Shown here: positions 35,317 to 44,737 of the stretch, piece by piece
How positions within the stretch are numbered: the stretch's first letter is position 1
Layout of the letters: each line of letters starts with the position of its first letter
NCBI GenBank assembly: GCA_964243985.1
Contig: CAXTHJ010000006.1
Location: 13,822 to 77,821 of the forward strand
Direction of reading: 5' to 3'
DNA length: 64,000 nt
Source of the DNA: CAIOYC01 sp964243985
Lineage (GTDB): Bacteria > Pseudomonadota > Alphaproteobacteria > Caulobacterales > Caulobacteraceae
Position numbers and translations under genes: made by a program
Notes under the pieces: model-generated
Databases searched by the model: none
What the model was told of the DNA's origin: nothing
Seen by the model: the letters and a program-made list of their open reading frames with translations, nothing else

Positions 35317-35859
35317 ATGCAAGAGAAAATACTTTCAATCCTGGCGCATCACCGGCTGATGACGCTCGCCACCAATCGGCCTGACGGCTGGCCCCAGGCC
35401 ACAAGCGTGAGCTACGTCAACCGGGGCCTGATCCTCTATTTTCTGATATCCAAGACGAGCCAAAAGTTCGCCAACATCATGGCTGACGATCGGGTCTCAA
35501 TCTGCATCGCCTCCGCCTCACCGACCCCGTCTCACTTCGAGGGCCTATCGATGTCCGCCAGAGCGATCGAACCCCAGGATGAACCCTATCGAGCCGACAT
35601 CGTGGCGCAGATGCGGTCGCATCACCCCGAATATTTTGATACCGCAGCCTTGGATATGAACCGCTCGACCGTGTTTCGTGTTCTGCCTCAGGTCATTTCG
35701 GTTGTCGATTTCTCCAAGGGCCTCGGGCATTCGGACGTGGTCAAAGTGAACGCGGACCAGAGTTTAGAATTGACCGGCGCGAAAGAAGACGACTGGGGTC
35801 CCGACCCTGCTCGTCGAGACGAGATGGTTCGAGAGGGCGCCGCCGCGCGCGCCGATTGA
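35317..35859 (+). CDS. Pyridoxamine 5'-phosphate oxidase-family flavoprotein
   Basis: This 180-residue split-barrel protein begins MQEKILSILAHHRLMTLATN and continues RPDGWPQATSVSYVNRGL, the usual start of PPOX-like FMN- or heme-binding proteins. It lacks clear pyridoxine-pathway features, so an F420/FMN or stress-related role is likelier than vitamin B6 synthesis. A FixJ-like box lies 66 bp upstream. The next gene begins 22 bp downstream, indicating an operon. Confidence 0.8.
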   Translation: MQEKILSILAHHRLMTLATNRPDGWPQATSVSYVNRGLILYFLISKTSQKFANIMADDRVSICIASASPTPSHFEGLSMSARAIEPQDEPYRADIVAQMRSHHPEYFDTAALDMNRSTVFRVLPQVISVVDFSKGLGHSDVVKVNADQSLELTGAKEDDWGPDPARRDEMVREGAAARAD

Positions 35860-35881
35860 TGACGGCGGGAAGAGGTTCGTC

Positions 35882-36793
35882 TTGAATGAGGTGCTGGATT
35901 GCCTGGTGATCGGGGGCGGGCCTGCGGGGCTTACGGCAGCCACCTACCTCGGCCGATTTCGCCGCCGCGTCACCGTGGTCGATAAAGGGTGGAGTCGGGC
36001 GGAGTGGATCACGCTCAGCCATAACCTTCCGGGATTTGCACACGGGATTGCGGGAGCGGTCCTCCTGGAAGACATGCGAGCCCAAGCAAGGCTGTACGGC
36101 GCCAATCTTCAAAAGGGCGAGATCGCCGCCGTCAGGCCACTGGAGGGCGGAGGGTTCACCGCCACCATCGACGGTATGAACCTGTCCGCCAGGACAGTCT
36201 TGCTCGCTACCGGCGTGATCGAGAACAAGCCGCCCCTTCCGCACCTCGCCGACGCGGTAAAGTCTGGGCTGATCCGAACCTGCCCGATCTGCGACGGCTA
36301 TGAAGCCATCGGCAAGCGAGTGGCGGTTTTGGGCGCCGGCGAACACGCCGCCGCCGAGGCGCTCTTTCTGCGAACCTATTCAGATCGCATCACCCTTTTA
36401 CTTCCGGCCTATGGCGACGACGTTCTTTCAGAAGAAACGAGAACATCCTTGGGCAAGGCCGCGATCGTCGTCACACATGTGGCCGTCGGGGCGGTCTCCC
36501 TCGACGACGATGGGGTCGTGGCGTTGGAAGTGGAGGACGGCGACATCCATCGCTTCGATGTGGTTTATTCGGCGTTCGGAACAACCTCGCAGTCCCAGCT
36601 CGCCATAGCGCTGCAGGCGCGCGCTGACCCATCGGGGCGGCTTTTCGTGGATGAACATCAACAGACCTCTATCAAAGGCCTCTACGCAGCCGGCGACCTA
36701 GTGCGCGGTCTTAATCAGATTTGCGTCGCCACCGGAGAAGCGGCGATCGCTGCGACCGCGATCCATAATGATCTTCAGAGACGGTTTGCTTAG
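35882..36793 (+). CDS. Thioredoxin reductase-like FAD/NAD(P) oxidoreductase
   Basis: This 303-residue protein has the FAD motif CLVIGGGPAGLTAATYLG, the redox disulfide TCPICDGYE, the NAD(P) motif VAVLGAGEHAAAEA and the C-terminal FAD segment GLYAAGDLVRGLNQI. The CPIC pair is at the CATC position of thioredoxin reductases. It starts with TTG at 35882 (GAGG upstream). It follows the PPOX-family gene and is probably co-induced with it. The thioredoxin partner is unknown. Confidence 0.85.
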   Translation: MNEVLDCLVIGGGPAGLTAATYLGRFRRRVTVVDKGWSRAEWITLSHNLPGFAHGIAGAVLLEDMRAQARLYGANLQKGEIAAVRPLEGGGFTATIDGMNLSARTVLLATGVIENKPPLPHLADAVKSGLIRTCPICDGYEAIGKRVAVLGAGEHAAAEALFLRTYSDRITLLLPAYGDDVLSEETRTSLGKAAIVVTHVAVGAVSLDDDGVVALEVEDGDIHRFDVVYSAFGTTSQSQLAIALQARADPSGRLFVDEHQQTSIKGLYAAGDLVRGLNQICVATGEAAIAATAIHNDLQRRFA

Positions 36794-36884
36794 CGAGCAT
36801 AGTCAGATTGAGGACGATCGCGAGCATTCGCTTGATCGCTTTATCGGCGGTGGACCAAAACGGGAGGCAAGGCGTTACGCAAAG

Positions 36885-37286
36885 ATGGCTCAATCCGCCC
36901 CTCTTAATCCCGCGACCATATTGATCGTTGAAAACGAGGCGATCGTGAGGATGGAACTAGCGGCTCAGCTTACCGAACTCGGTTTAAAAGTGCTCGTCGC
37001 CGGCGATGCCGATGAAGCCATCGATCTTCTGGACGCACATGCCGAGATCGAACTACTTCTAACCGATGTCACCATGCCCGGTTCAATGGATGGGGTCCGC
37101 CTGGCTCATCACGTCCGTAAACGCTGGCCCCCGATCAAGATCCTCGTGACGTCGGGTAGGCCGGGTACGAGCCTCGGCGATCTCCCGTTGGGGAGCGCAT
37201 TTGTCCCAAAACCATATGCGCCTGAGATGCTGAGAGACGCGCTGAGACCGTTGTTGAACGGAAATGGACCTCGGTTAGCAGCGTGA
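36885..37286 (+). CDS. Single-domain response regulator
   Basis: This 133-residue receiver has the acidic pair in LIVENEA, the phospho-acceptor Asp in LLTDVTMPGSMDG, the switch residue in LVTSGRPG and Lys in VPKPYAP. Its likely partner is the convergent HisKA_2-type kinase at 37298-38384, whose 3' end lies 12 bp away. In alphaproteobacteria such pairs often feed phosphorelays. The kinase is frameshifted, so the receiver may be orphaned. Confidence 0.85.
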   Translation: MAQSAPLNPATILIVENEAIVRMELAAQLTELGLKVLVAGDADEAIDLLDAHAEIELLLTDVTMPGSMDGVRLAHHVRKRWPPIKILVTSGRPGTSLGDLPLGSAFVPKPYAPEMLRDALRPLLNGNGPRLAA

Positions 37287-37297
37287 GCAGTCTTTAG

Positions 37298-38384
37298 TTA
37301 GACGGCTTGGCCAACGGGTTCGGCGCCATCCACGGCCGCGATATGTGCGTGAGCGATCGAAACGGCTGTCCCTGGATTTCGGTCAGCGACCTTGACACGG
37401 GCGTGCAGTTGACGCGCCAAGGCTTCGACGATGCTGGTTCCCAAACCCGGCGTGGAGGTCGCCCCAGCTCTGGGCATTCCGACGCCGTCGTCGTTTACCG
37501 AAAGAGTCCAGTTAGGCCCCTGTGACCGATAATCGACTATGATCTTGCCGGCCCGTTCTTCGGGGAAGGCATGCTTCAGGGCGTTGATCACCAGTTCGGT
37601 GACGATCAGGCCAAGGCTGACGGAAACGTCGGCCCCTACCCGGCTGCCGTCGCTGCTCACTTCGATAGATTGCTTTTTGTGGTCCCGTATCATTGACGCG
37701 CCCAAGCTCTGGCATAGCTGACTGAAGTAGGGCCGAAGCTCGACCTCGCCGAGTTGCGCCGTCGCGAGTTGCTTCTGGGCCGTGGCGATCGACATCACCC
37801 TGTTGTGGGCGTCGTTCAGGTGGCTGCGTGTCTCCTCGGACTGCACATTCCGGGCGCTTTGCATAAGAACGCTTGCGATAATCTGTAGGCTGTTGGCGAC
37901 GCGGTGCTGCACCTCCTGAAGTAGAACCGCCTTTTCCCGGAGCAGATCATCTTTTTCCCGGAGCAGATCGTCTTTGACCTTCTCCGCCAGTCGGGCTTCG
38001 GTGATGTCTGAGATGGTCATAAGCAGGCGGGTGACGCCCGCGTCTGCATATAGAAGCTTCTGCACTTTGATCACCAAACGTCGGGTGTCTTTCTCATTGG
38101 ACGTCAGATCGATCTCGTAAGCCTTGATAGCCGCCTGGCCGGAGGCTGTAGCGCTGAGGAGCGAGCGCAATTTGGGCAGGTCCCATTCTCCCGAACCCAT
38201 CGCGAATACGGATTTTTCCAGCAACCCCAGCCGACTGAGTGCTAAACGCCTCGCAAAATGAGTCACTGGCCGCAATGACATTCAGGTCGCCGTCGAGAAG
38301 GAGAAGGGGCGCATCGGAGGACGCGACCATCGCCATAGACAGACTATCGGCCACGATCGCGTCAGGCGGGGTAGGGATGGCCAT
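37298..38384 (-). pseudogene. PAS-HisKA_2 histidine kinase, frameshifted in a poly-A run
   Basis: The first frame, from 38384 (GGAAGGG upstream), encodes a PAS start, APLLLLDGDLNVIAASDSF. The rest, SVFAMGSGEWDLPKLRSLL, then the H-box EVQHRVANSLQIIASVL and the ATPase segment LIVTELVINALKHAFPEE, is in another frame. Removing one T from the TTTTT at 38213-38217 restores GVAGKSVFAMG and a 361-residue kinase; the 1087-bp span is one over a multiple of three. A duplicated heptad DDLLREK lies before the H-box. Confidence 0.8.
37930..37971 (-). repeat. Tandem 21-bp duplication (coiled-coil heptad)
   Basis: Two near-identical 21-bp units encode DDLLREK twice between the PAS and H-box regions of the kinase. 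Seven residues equal two helical turns, so the duplication lengthens the signalling helix while keeping its phase. Confidence 0.7.
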
Positions 38385-38707
38385 GACTGGCCCTTCCGAA
38401 GTGATCCGAGACTCGCGGAGCGAAAGCCATACCGGAAGAATAGGCGAAGCGGAAAACCGCCTAGGGTATAAGCCCAGTATCGCAACACTCTAACTAACAT
38501 AAGGATGCGGATCGTCCGAGTCGCAACCGAACTATTCCCCGCGCAGAGGAACGGAAGGCCGGCCCAGTTATTATCAATAGGCCGGAGACGTTCAGTCGCC
38601 AGCGCCCTACCCGCAAAACGAAAACCATCGCTCCGGGCGAGACGCAAGGTTTGAGTTGGAAGGGAATTTTAGTTGTGAAATGGGATAAAGCCGGGCTTTT
38701 CAGTGCG

Positions 38708-38917
38708 ATGAACTTCGCTGAGGTTCAAGAATTCGCTCCCGCAGTCGTATCCGATCAAAGGCAGGCCAGTGCTGGGACGGCCGTATTCGTCGTCGATGAT
38801 GACTACTTCTCCCGCTCAGGCGCGGCTTGCATCTTGGTAGGCATGGCGATCTCCCTTTTGGGTTACGGTGCAGGCGAAATCGCCCCTTGCGGCTCAGGCG
38901 GCGGCGGCGGCGCCTAG
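38708..38917 (+). pseudogene. Possible truncated FixJ-type receiver remnant
   Basis: A frame from ATG 38708 contains TAVFVVDDDYFSRSGAACIL and VGMAISLLGYGAGEI, in the order and spacing of the first strand, acidic pocket and first helix of FixJ-type receivers. The phospho-acceptor Asp, the rest of the receiver and any DNA-binding domain are absent. The frame runs into the 3' end of pntB. The remaining sequence of 38385-38893 shows no other supported gene. Confidence 0.35.
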
Positions 38918-40345
38918 TCCCCGCACGCCTTCGATCATCTTCACCAGCACGGTCTGGGCGTCGCCGTAGACCATGTTGCAGTTGGGGTCGTAGAAGAGGG
39001 CGTTGACGATCCCAGAGTAGCCTTTGCCCTGGCCGCGCTTGATCACATAGACCTGCTTGGCCTTGTCGGCGTTCAGGATCGGCATGCCGAAGATGGGCGA
39101 TGACTTGTCGGTTCGCGCCGCTGGATTGACCACGTCGTTGGCGCCGATGACGAGGGCGACGTCGGTGGTGGCGAAATCATCGTTGATGTCGTCGAGCTGG
39201 AAGATCAGATCATAGGGGACGCCGGCCTCGGCGAGGAGCACGTCCATCTGTCCCGGCATACGGCCGGCCACGGGGTGGATGGCGAATTTCACCGAGACCT
39301 TGGCGGCCAACAGCAGCTTGACGAACTCGTAGAGCTTCTGTTGGGCCTGGGCGGCGGCGAGGCCGTAGCCTGGGATGATAATGACGCTGGAGGCGTAGCG
39401 CATCTTAATGGCGGCGTCGGAGGCGTCGACGGCGCGCTCGGTGCCTTTGATCGCGCCGGGCTTCTGCTTCGCCGCCTCGCCGAAGTTGGTGAAGACGACG
39501 TTGGAGACCGACCGGTTCATGGCCTTGGCCATCAGGAGGGTCAGCAGCAGGCCCGCCGCGCCCACCACCATGCCCGCGATCATCAGCGCGGGATTCTGCA
39601 GGACGAACCCCTCCAGCCCCACGGCCAAGCCGGTCAGGGCGTTGTAGATGTAGATCACCACCGGCATGTCCGCCCCGCCGATCGGCAAGGTCATGGCGAC
39701 GCCGAACACCAGGGCGAAAGCGAAGAAGGCGCAAATCCAAGTGACGGGGTAGAACAGCGGCGTCGCGTCGACGATCCCGCCATAGACGATGACCCCGCCG
39801 ATGGCGACGGCGACTGCCATCAGGAGCGCATTGAAGACCTGCTGCCCTTTCACCCGCAGGGGCTTTTTGATCACCCCGTCGAGCTTGGCCCAGGCGATGA
39901 TTGAGCCGGACATCGACACCGCGCCGATCAGAGCGCCCAGTAAGGTCACCACCAACTCGGTCGCGCCGTGCGTTTTGCCGCCGAACAGCTCCACCGCGGC
40001 GATGCCGCCGGCTGCGCCGCCGCCCATGCCGTTATAGATCGCCACCATCTGGGGCATGGCGGTCATGGCGACCTTGCGTCCCGCCAGCCAAGCGCCGACG
40101 CCGCCGGCCGCCAGGGCAAGGACGGCGAGGGCGATGTTGACCATCAGATGCGGCTTGGCCGCATCCCCGACGCTGAAGACATAGAGAAAGCTCGCCACCA
40201 CCGCCGCGATCATCCCGACGCCCGCGACGCGGATGCCCGAAGGGGCGGTGGCCGGCGACGACATCTGCTTCAGGCCGAAGAGAAAGAGGAAGGCCACGAC
40301 GAGATCGACGACGCCGATAAGCAGATTTGGGATAAGGGTGAACAT
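38894..40345 (-). CDS. pntB: NAD(P) transhydrogenase subunit beta
   Basis: This 483-residue membrane protein has about nine hydrophobic helices and a C-terminal NADP-binding domain with IIPGYGLAAAQAQQKLYEF, then HPVAGRMPGQMDVLLAEA and IGANDVVNPAA. It couples proton flow to hydride transfer between NADH and NADP in the inner membrane. The start at 40345 follows 10 bp after pntAB. It looks intact, unlike the alpha1 gene. The order pntA-pntAB-pntB is the split form common in alphaproteobacteria. Confidence 0.93.
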   Translation of the reverse strand: MFTLIPNLLIGVVDLVVAFLFLFGLKQMSSPATAPSGIRVAGVGMIAAVVASFLYVFSVGDAAKPHLMVNIALAVLALAAGGVGAWLAGRKVAMTAMPQMVAIYNGMGGGAAGGIAAVELFGGKTHGATELVVTLLGALIGAVSMSGSIIAWAKLDGVIKKPLRVKGQQVFNALLMAVAVAIGGVIVYGGIVDATPLFYPVTWICAFFAFALVFGVAMTLPIGGADMPVVIYIYNALTGLAVGLEGFVLQNPALMIAGMVVGAAGLLLTLLMAKAMNRSVSNVVFTNFGEAAKQKPGAIKGTERAVDASDAAIKMRYASSVIIIPGYGLAAAQAQQKLYEFVKLLLAAKVSVKFAIHPVAGRMPGQMDVLLAEAGVPYDLIFQLDDINDDFATTDVALVIGANDVVNPAARTDKSSPIFGMPILNADKAKQVYVIKRGQGKGYSGIVNALFYDPNCNMVYGDAQTVLVKMIEGVRGLGAAAAA

Positions 40346-40355
40346 GTCGGTGTCC

Positions 40356-40703
40356 TCAACCCTTCTTCGGGTGATGGGATTTGGCGCGGCGACGGTGTTT
40401 GGCGGGCGCGCCGCTGGTCTTGAACATCGCCAACATGCGGTCTGTGACGGCATAGCCGCCTGCGGCGTTGCCGGCGCCCAGCAGGACCGCGAAGAACCCA
40501 ATCCCCTGCTCCAGCGCCGTGCTGGCGTTCAGGAGGGCGAACAGGCCGCCTACCACCACGATGCCGTGGACGAAGTTAGAGCCCGACATGAGCGGGGTGT
40601 GCAGGATCGCCGGCACATTGCCGATGATCACCCACCCCGCAAACCCCGCCAGCATGAAGACGTAAAGGGCCACGAACCCCGTCATGGTTATATCGAAAGG
40701 CAT
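40356..40703 (-). CDS. pntAB: NAD(P) transhydrogenase subunit alpha 2
   Basis: This 115-residue protein has three membrane helices, with GFVALYVFMLAGFAGWVIIG and LHTPLMSGSNFVHGIVVVGG. These match the membrane part of the alpha subunit, encoded separately here. A basic C-terminal tail follows. It lies 19 bp downstream of the pntA frame and 10 bp before pntB. Confidence 0.9.
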   Translation of the reverse strand: MPFDITMTGFVALYVFMLAGFAGWVIIGNVPAILHTPLMSGSNFVHGIVVVGGLFALLNASTALEQGIGFFAVLLGAGNAAGGYAVTDRMLAMFKTSGAPAKHRRRAKSHHPKKG

Positions 40704-40722
40704 CACCGTCTCCTGGTCGGGT

Positions 40723-41879
40723 TCACGCCGCGTGCGCCGGCAATTTGGGGGCTTTGGACGGTTCAGCCGCCTTGGCTTGGTCCGGCTCGCACAGCTTGCC
40801 GTTGTGGGTGAGAGCGGTTTCGGCCAAGACCTCGTCGGTCCAGTCGATGGTGACGATGTTGTCCTTCATCATCAGGGCGAGCAGGGCGTACTGGTTCTTG
40901 GCGTAAAGCTCGCTGGCGTCTTCACCGAGCAGGGACGGGACGTTCAGGGGCGCGACGATGGTCACGGCGCCGATCTGCACCGTCCGGCCGGGCTCGGCGG
41001 CCTCGCAGTTGCCGCCGCCGTCCGCCGAAAGATCGACGATCACCGCGCCGGCTTTCATCCCGAAGACCTGCGCCTTGCTGATCAGCTTGGGCGAGGGTTT
41101 TCCAGGGATGGCGGCGGTGGTCACGATCAGATCGGCGCTTTGGATATGTTTGGTGAGGGCGGCGTCGACCTTGGTCTTCTCCTCAGGGGTCAACGCGCGG
41201 GCGTAGCCGCCCTTGCCGGTTGCGTCGACGCCGGTGTCGACGAAGGTCGCGCCGAGGGACAGGGCCTGCTCTTTTGTCTCGGGGCGGACGTCGTACCCTT
41301 CGACCACGGCGCCGAGGCGCTGGGCCGTGGCGATGGCCTCCAGCCCTGCGACGCCGAGCCCCATCACCAAGACCTTGGCCGGCCCGATCACCCCGGCGGC
41401 GGAGGTGATCTTGGGCAGCACACGCGCCATGTGGGTCATGCCGAGGGCGACCCCGTAATAGCCGCCAAGGCCGATTGGCTGGACAAGGCGTCCATGGACT
41501 GCGCCCGTGAAATACGCGGAATGCGCTCCATGGCGAAACAGGTGATCTTCTTCTCCAGAAGCTTCTTCACCAGCTCCGGCTCGTTCGCCGCATAGACGAA
41601 AGAGATCAGGATCGCCCCCGGCTTCATGGCGTCGATCACCGCCAGAGACGGCGGCTGCACGGCCAGCACCACGTCGGCGTCGGCGACCAGGGCCCGGACG
41701 TCGTCCAGGCACGCGACATCCTTGAAGGCGGCGTCCGCCAGCTTGATGGCATCGCCGGCGCCCGACTGCATGTGCAGCTTGGCGCCCAGCTTGATCAGCT
41801 TGGGGACGACCGAGGGGGTCAGGGCCACGCGCCGCTCGTTGGGACGCGTCTCCTTCAGAACGGCGACGTTGACGTACAT
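40723..41879 (-). pseudogene. pntA: NAD(P) transhydrogenase subunit alpha 1, frameshifted
   Basis: The first frame starts MYVNVAVLKETRPNERRVAL and reaches AQSMDALSSQSA. The continuation, GGYYGVALGMTHMARVLPK, with the NAD motif VLVMGLGVAGLEAIATAQRL and VRPETKEQALSLGA, is in another frame. One base is missing near 41465-41475; restoring it makes 1158 bp and 385 residues. The soluble NAD-binding subunit would be lost in this sequence, leaving pntAB and pntB without a partner unless a second copy exists or the base is an error. Confidence 0.82.
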
Positions 41880-41978
41880 TGCAAATCCAGACGTTGGGCG
41901 GAGAAAGGCGTCTTCGATGGTTGGTCAGGTCGGGCGGAAGCCGCAAAGCCGCGGCCCATCTGAAGCGGACGGCCGGTG

Positions 41979-43361
41979 CTAGTGCGGCGCTTCCATGGTC
42001 ACGGTGCGGACCAATTTCTTGTTGACGAATTCCTGGATGCCCATGCCGCCAAGCTCACGCCCGTAACCGGAGTTCTTGATGCCGCCAAAGGGCAGTTCCG
42101 GATCGGACCAGTCGATGTTGTTGATGAACATCATGCCGGTCTCGACGCGACTGGCCACGCGCTTGCCGCGCGCGACGTCCTTGGTCCAGACCGAGCCGCC
42201 CAGACCGAAGTCGCTGTCGTTGGCCAAAGCGATGGCCGCGTCTTCGTCCTTGACCGGAAAAAAGGACGCCACCGGGCCGAAGAACTCGTCGCGGAAGGCG
42301 GGGTTTTGCGGCTTGATGTCGGTCAGGATGGTGGGCTGCATATAGGAGCCCGGCCGGTCGATCCGTTTGCCGCCCATGACGAGCCTGGCGCCGTGGGCGA
42401 CGGCGTCATCGACCTGCTTTAGGAGTCCCACCAAGGCCGCTTCGCTGGACAGGGGGCCGAGCGTCGTCTTCTCGTCCAGGGGGTTGCCGGCCTTCAAGGC
42501 CTCCAAGGCCGCCTGAAACTTCACCAGGAACTTGTCGGCCAGCGCCTCGACCACGATGAACCGCTTGGCGGCGCAGCAGGTCTGGCCCGCGTTATACATC
42601 CGGCCCCAAACCGCCCATTTGATCGTGTGATCGAGGTCGGCGTCTTCCAGCACGATGAAGGCGTCGCTGCCGCCAAGCTCCATGGACGAGACCTTGACGT
42701 TGCGCCCGGCCGCGGCCGCCATGGTCCGCCCCGCGGCGACGCTACCGGTCAGGGCAACGCCCTTGATGCGCGGGTCATCGATGATGCGGTCAGACTGCTC
42801 GTGGGAGATCAGAAGGTTGGTGTAAAGGCCGACCGGAGCCCCCGCCTCGATCAACAGCTTCTCGAAGGCGATGGCGCATTGGGGCACGATGCCGGCGTGC
42901 TTCACTACCAGCACGTTGCCCGCCATCAGGTGCGGCCCGGCGATGCGGGCAAGTTGGTAGTAGGGGAAATTCCAGGGTTCGACGCAGAAGATCACGCCGA
43001 GCGGGCTGAATTCCATGTGTGCCTCGCCCACAGTCGGGTTGAGCTTGACCGGGGCGAGGAAACGCTCGGCGTTCTTGGCGTAGTAGGCGAGGATGCGGGA
43101 ACTGAACTCCACCTCGCCCCGCGCTTCGCCGATCCGCTTGCCCATTTCCAAAGTCATGGTGTGGGCGAAGGCGTCGGCCTTGGCGTGCAGGATTTCGGCA
43201 GCCTTGAAGATGATCGCGGCCCGGTCGGCGTAGCTCTTATGCCGCCAGCTTTCAAAACAGGCCTGGGCGGTGGCGAGCTTGGTTTCGAACTGGAGATCGC
43301 TGATGTCGTCGAACGACTTGATCAGCTTGCCGTCGAACGGGCTGAGGCTCTGGTAGGTCAT
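41979..43361 (-). CDS. Succinate-semialdehyde dehydrogenase-like aldehyde dehydrogenase
   Basis: This 460-residue protein has the aldehyde dehydrogenase motifs ALTGSVAAGRTMA, general-base Glu in SMELGGSDAFIV and the nucleophilic Cys in NAGQTCCAAKR. The shorter length and FSPLGVIFCVEPWNFPYYQ favour the succinate-semialdehyde (Sad/YneI-like) group. It lies between the damaged alcohol dehydrogenase and pntA on the same strand, so a dehydrogenase-transhydrogenase operon is likely. The FixJ-like box at 44615 may control the run. Confidence 0.86.
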   Translation of the reverse strand: MTYQSLSPFDGKLIKSFDDISDLQFETKLATAQACFESWRHKSYADRAAIIFKAAEILHAKADAFAHTMTLEMGKRIGEARGEVEFSSRILAYYAKNAERFLAPVKLNPTVGEAHMEFSPLGVIFCVEPWNFPYYQLARIAGPHLMAGNVLVVKHAGIVPQCAIAFEKLLIEAGAPVGLYTNLLISHEQSDRIIDDPRIKGVALTGSVAAGRTMAAAAGRNVKVSSMELGGSDAFIVLEDADLDHTIKWAVWGRMYNAGQTCCAAKRFIVVEALADKFLVKFQAALEALKAGNPLDEKTTLGPLSSEAALVGLLKQVDDAVAHGARLVMGGKRIDRPGSYMQPTILTDIKPQNPAFRDEFFGPVASFFPVKDEDAAIALANDSDFGLGGSVWTKDVARGKRVASRVETGMMFINNIDWSDPELPFGGIKNSGYGRELGGMGIQEFVNKKLVRTVTMEAPH

Positions 43362-43423
43362 GACTAAACGTACTTTCCGATTTTCATCACGCGAGGGGTC
43401 CGCGCGGTGTCGCGTCGCGTCGG

Positions 43424-44492
43424 CTAGACTTCGATGATCACTTTCAGCGCCTTGGTCTCCGCCGCGCTGGCGAAGGTGTCGTAGGCGTCGAGGATCTGTT
43501 CGAATTTGAAATGGTGGGTGATCAACCGCGCCGGATCGATCTTCTTGGAGAGCACGGTTTTCAACAGTAGGGGCGTGCTCTCGGTGTCCACCAACCGCGT
43601 GGTGATGGTGATGTTCTGGGACCACAAGAGTTCCAGGTGAAGGTCGGCCTTCTGGCCATGGACTCCGATATTGGCGATCACGCCGCCGGGGCCGACGATG
43701 TCCTGACAGAGTTGGAAGGTGACCGGAAGTCCCACGGCCTCGATGGCCGTATCGACGCCCCTGCTATCGACGAGATCCATCACAGCCTTGGCCGCCTTCC
43801 CGTCTCGGCTGTTGATCGTTTGCGTGGCGCCGAACTGGCGGGCCACCGCGAGACGGTTATCGTCCAGATCAATCATGATGATTTCAGCGGGCGCGTAGAA
43901 CTGCGCCGTCAGAAGCGCGGCCAAGCTGATTGGTCCCGCCCCGACAATAGCGACCGTTGAACCCGGCGCGACCTTTCCGTTCAGGACCCCGCATTCAAAG
44001 CCGGTCGGAAGGATGTCGCTCAACATAACGAGGGCGTCTTCGTCATAGCCCTTTTGGATCGGGTACAAGCTGGTCTCGGCGTGCGGAATCCGGACGTACT
44101 CCGCCTGGGTTCCGTCGATCGTATTGCCGAGAATCCAGCCCCCGGTTTCGCAGTGGGAGAACATGCCTCGCCGACAGTAATCGCATTTGCCGCATGAGGA
44201 GATGCAGGAGATCAGCACGCGGTCGCCCGGATAGAGGTTGGTCACCCCCTCGCCGACTTTGTAGATAACGCCCACGCCCTCATGGCCCAAGACGCGCCCC
44301 GGCTCGCAGGTCGCCACATCGCCTTTCAGAATATGCAGGTCCGTGCCGCAGATAGTGGTCTTGACCATCTTCACGACCGCGTCGCCTGCGCGGCGCCTTC
44401 GGGCTTCTGACCGGCGGACGGCCGTGGATTTCTGGGATGGGTCGTTCTTCCACGCCCTTCTGGCCGGAGCCGTTGTAGACAAACGCCATCAT
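43424..44492 (-). pseudogene. Zinc alcohol dehydrogenase with frameshifted N terminus
   Basis: The body is a normal medium-chain dehydrogenase with TTICGTDLHILKGDVATC, GHEGVGVIYK, structural cysteines in SCGKCDYCRRGMFSHC and VAIVGAGPISLAAL. The family-like start, MMAFVYNGSGQKGVEERPIP, is in another frame. The change occurs near 44385-44420, where about ten residues more than usual are also present. The span is one base over a multiple of three. A downstream start could give a truncated protein lacking the first strands. Confidence 0.7.
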
Positions 44493-44614
44493 TGTCGGCG
44501 CACCGCTTGTCGAGCGTGTTGTGCGAGCCATCGCTAGGGCGTCATCGGGCATTGGGCCGCTCCATATTTTCGTGATGGAACAGGGTAAGCCTTGGTCGGC
44601 GCCGGCCGATAGCA

Positions 44615-44628
44615 TCGGAAACTACTCA
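44615..44628 (-). promoter_or_regulatory. FixJ-like box, left-pointing member of an inverted pair
   Basis: The minus strand reads TGAGTAGTTTCCGA, 123 bp before the alcohol dehydrogenase start at 44492. It is identical to the copy at 44652-44665 on the other strand, 23 bp away. Confidence 0.65.
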
Positions 44629-44651
44629 ACTGCCCGGAAGAGTGCTCCGCC

Positions 44652-44665
44652 TGAGTAGTTTCCGA
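44652..44665 (+). promoter_or_regulatory. FixJ-like box, right-pointing member of an inverted pair
   Basis: TGAGTAGTTTCCGA lies 73 bp before the PRC-barrel start at 44738 and points toward it. Confidence 0.65.
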
Positions 44666-44737
44666 TTCCTGACGAACGTGCGCTCCAGGTTCAGGGTGAG
44701 GACCTCAACAGCCTTCGGCAAACATCCTGGAACGCCC

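Noticed and set aside
43367..43380. AACGTACTTTCCGA resembling the FixJ-like box
   Set aside because: Only 11 of 14 positions match, and it points away from the nearest gene start, unlike the five accepted copies.
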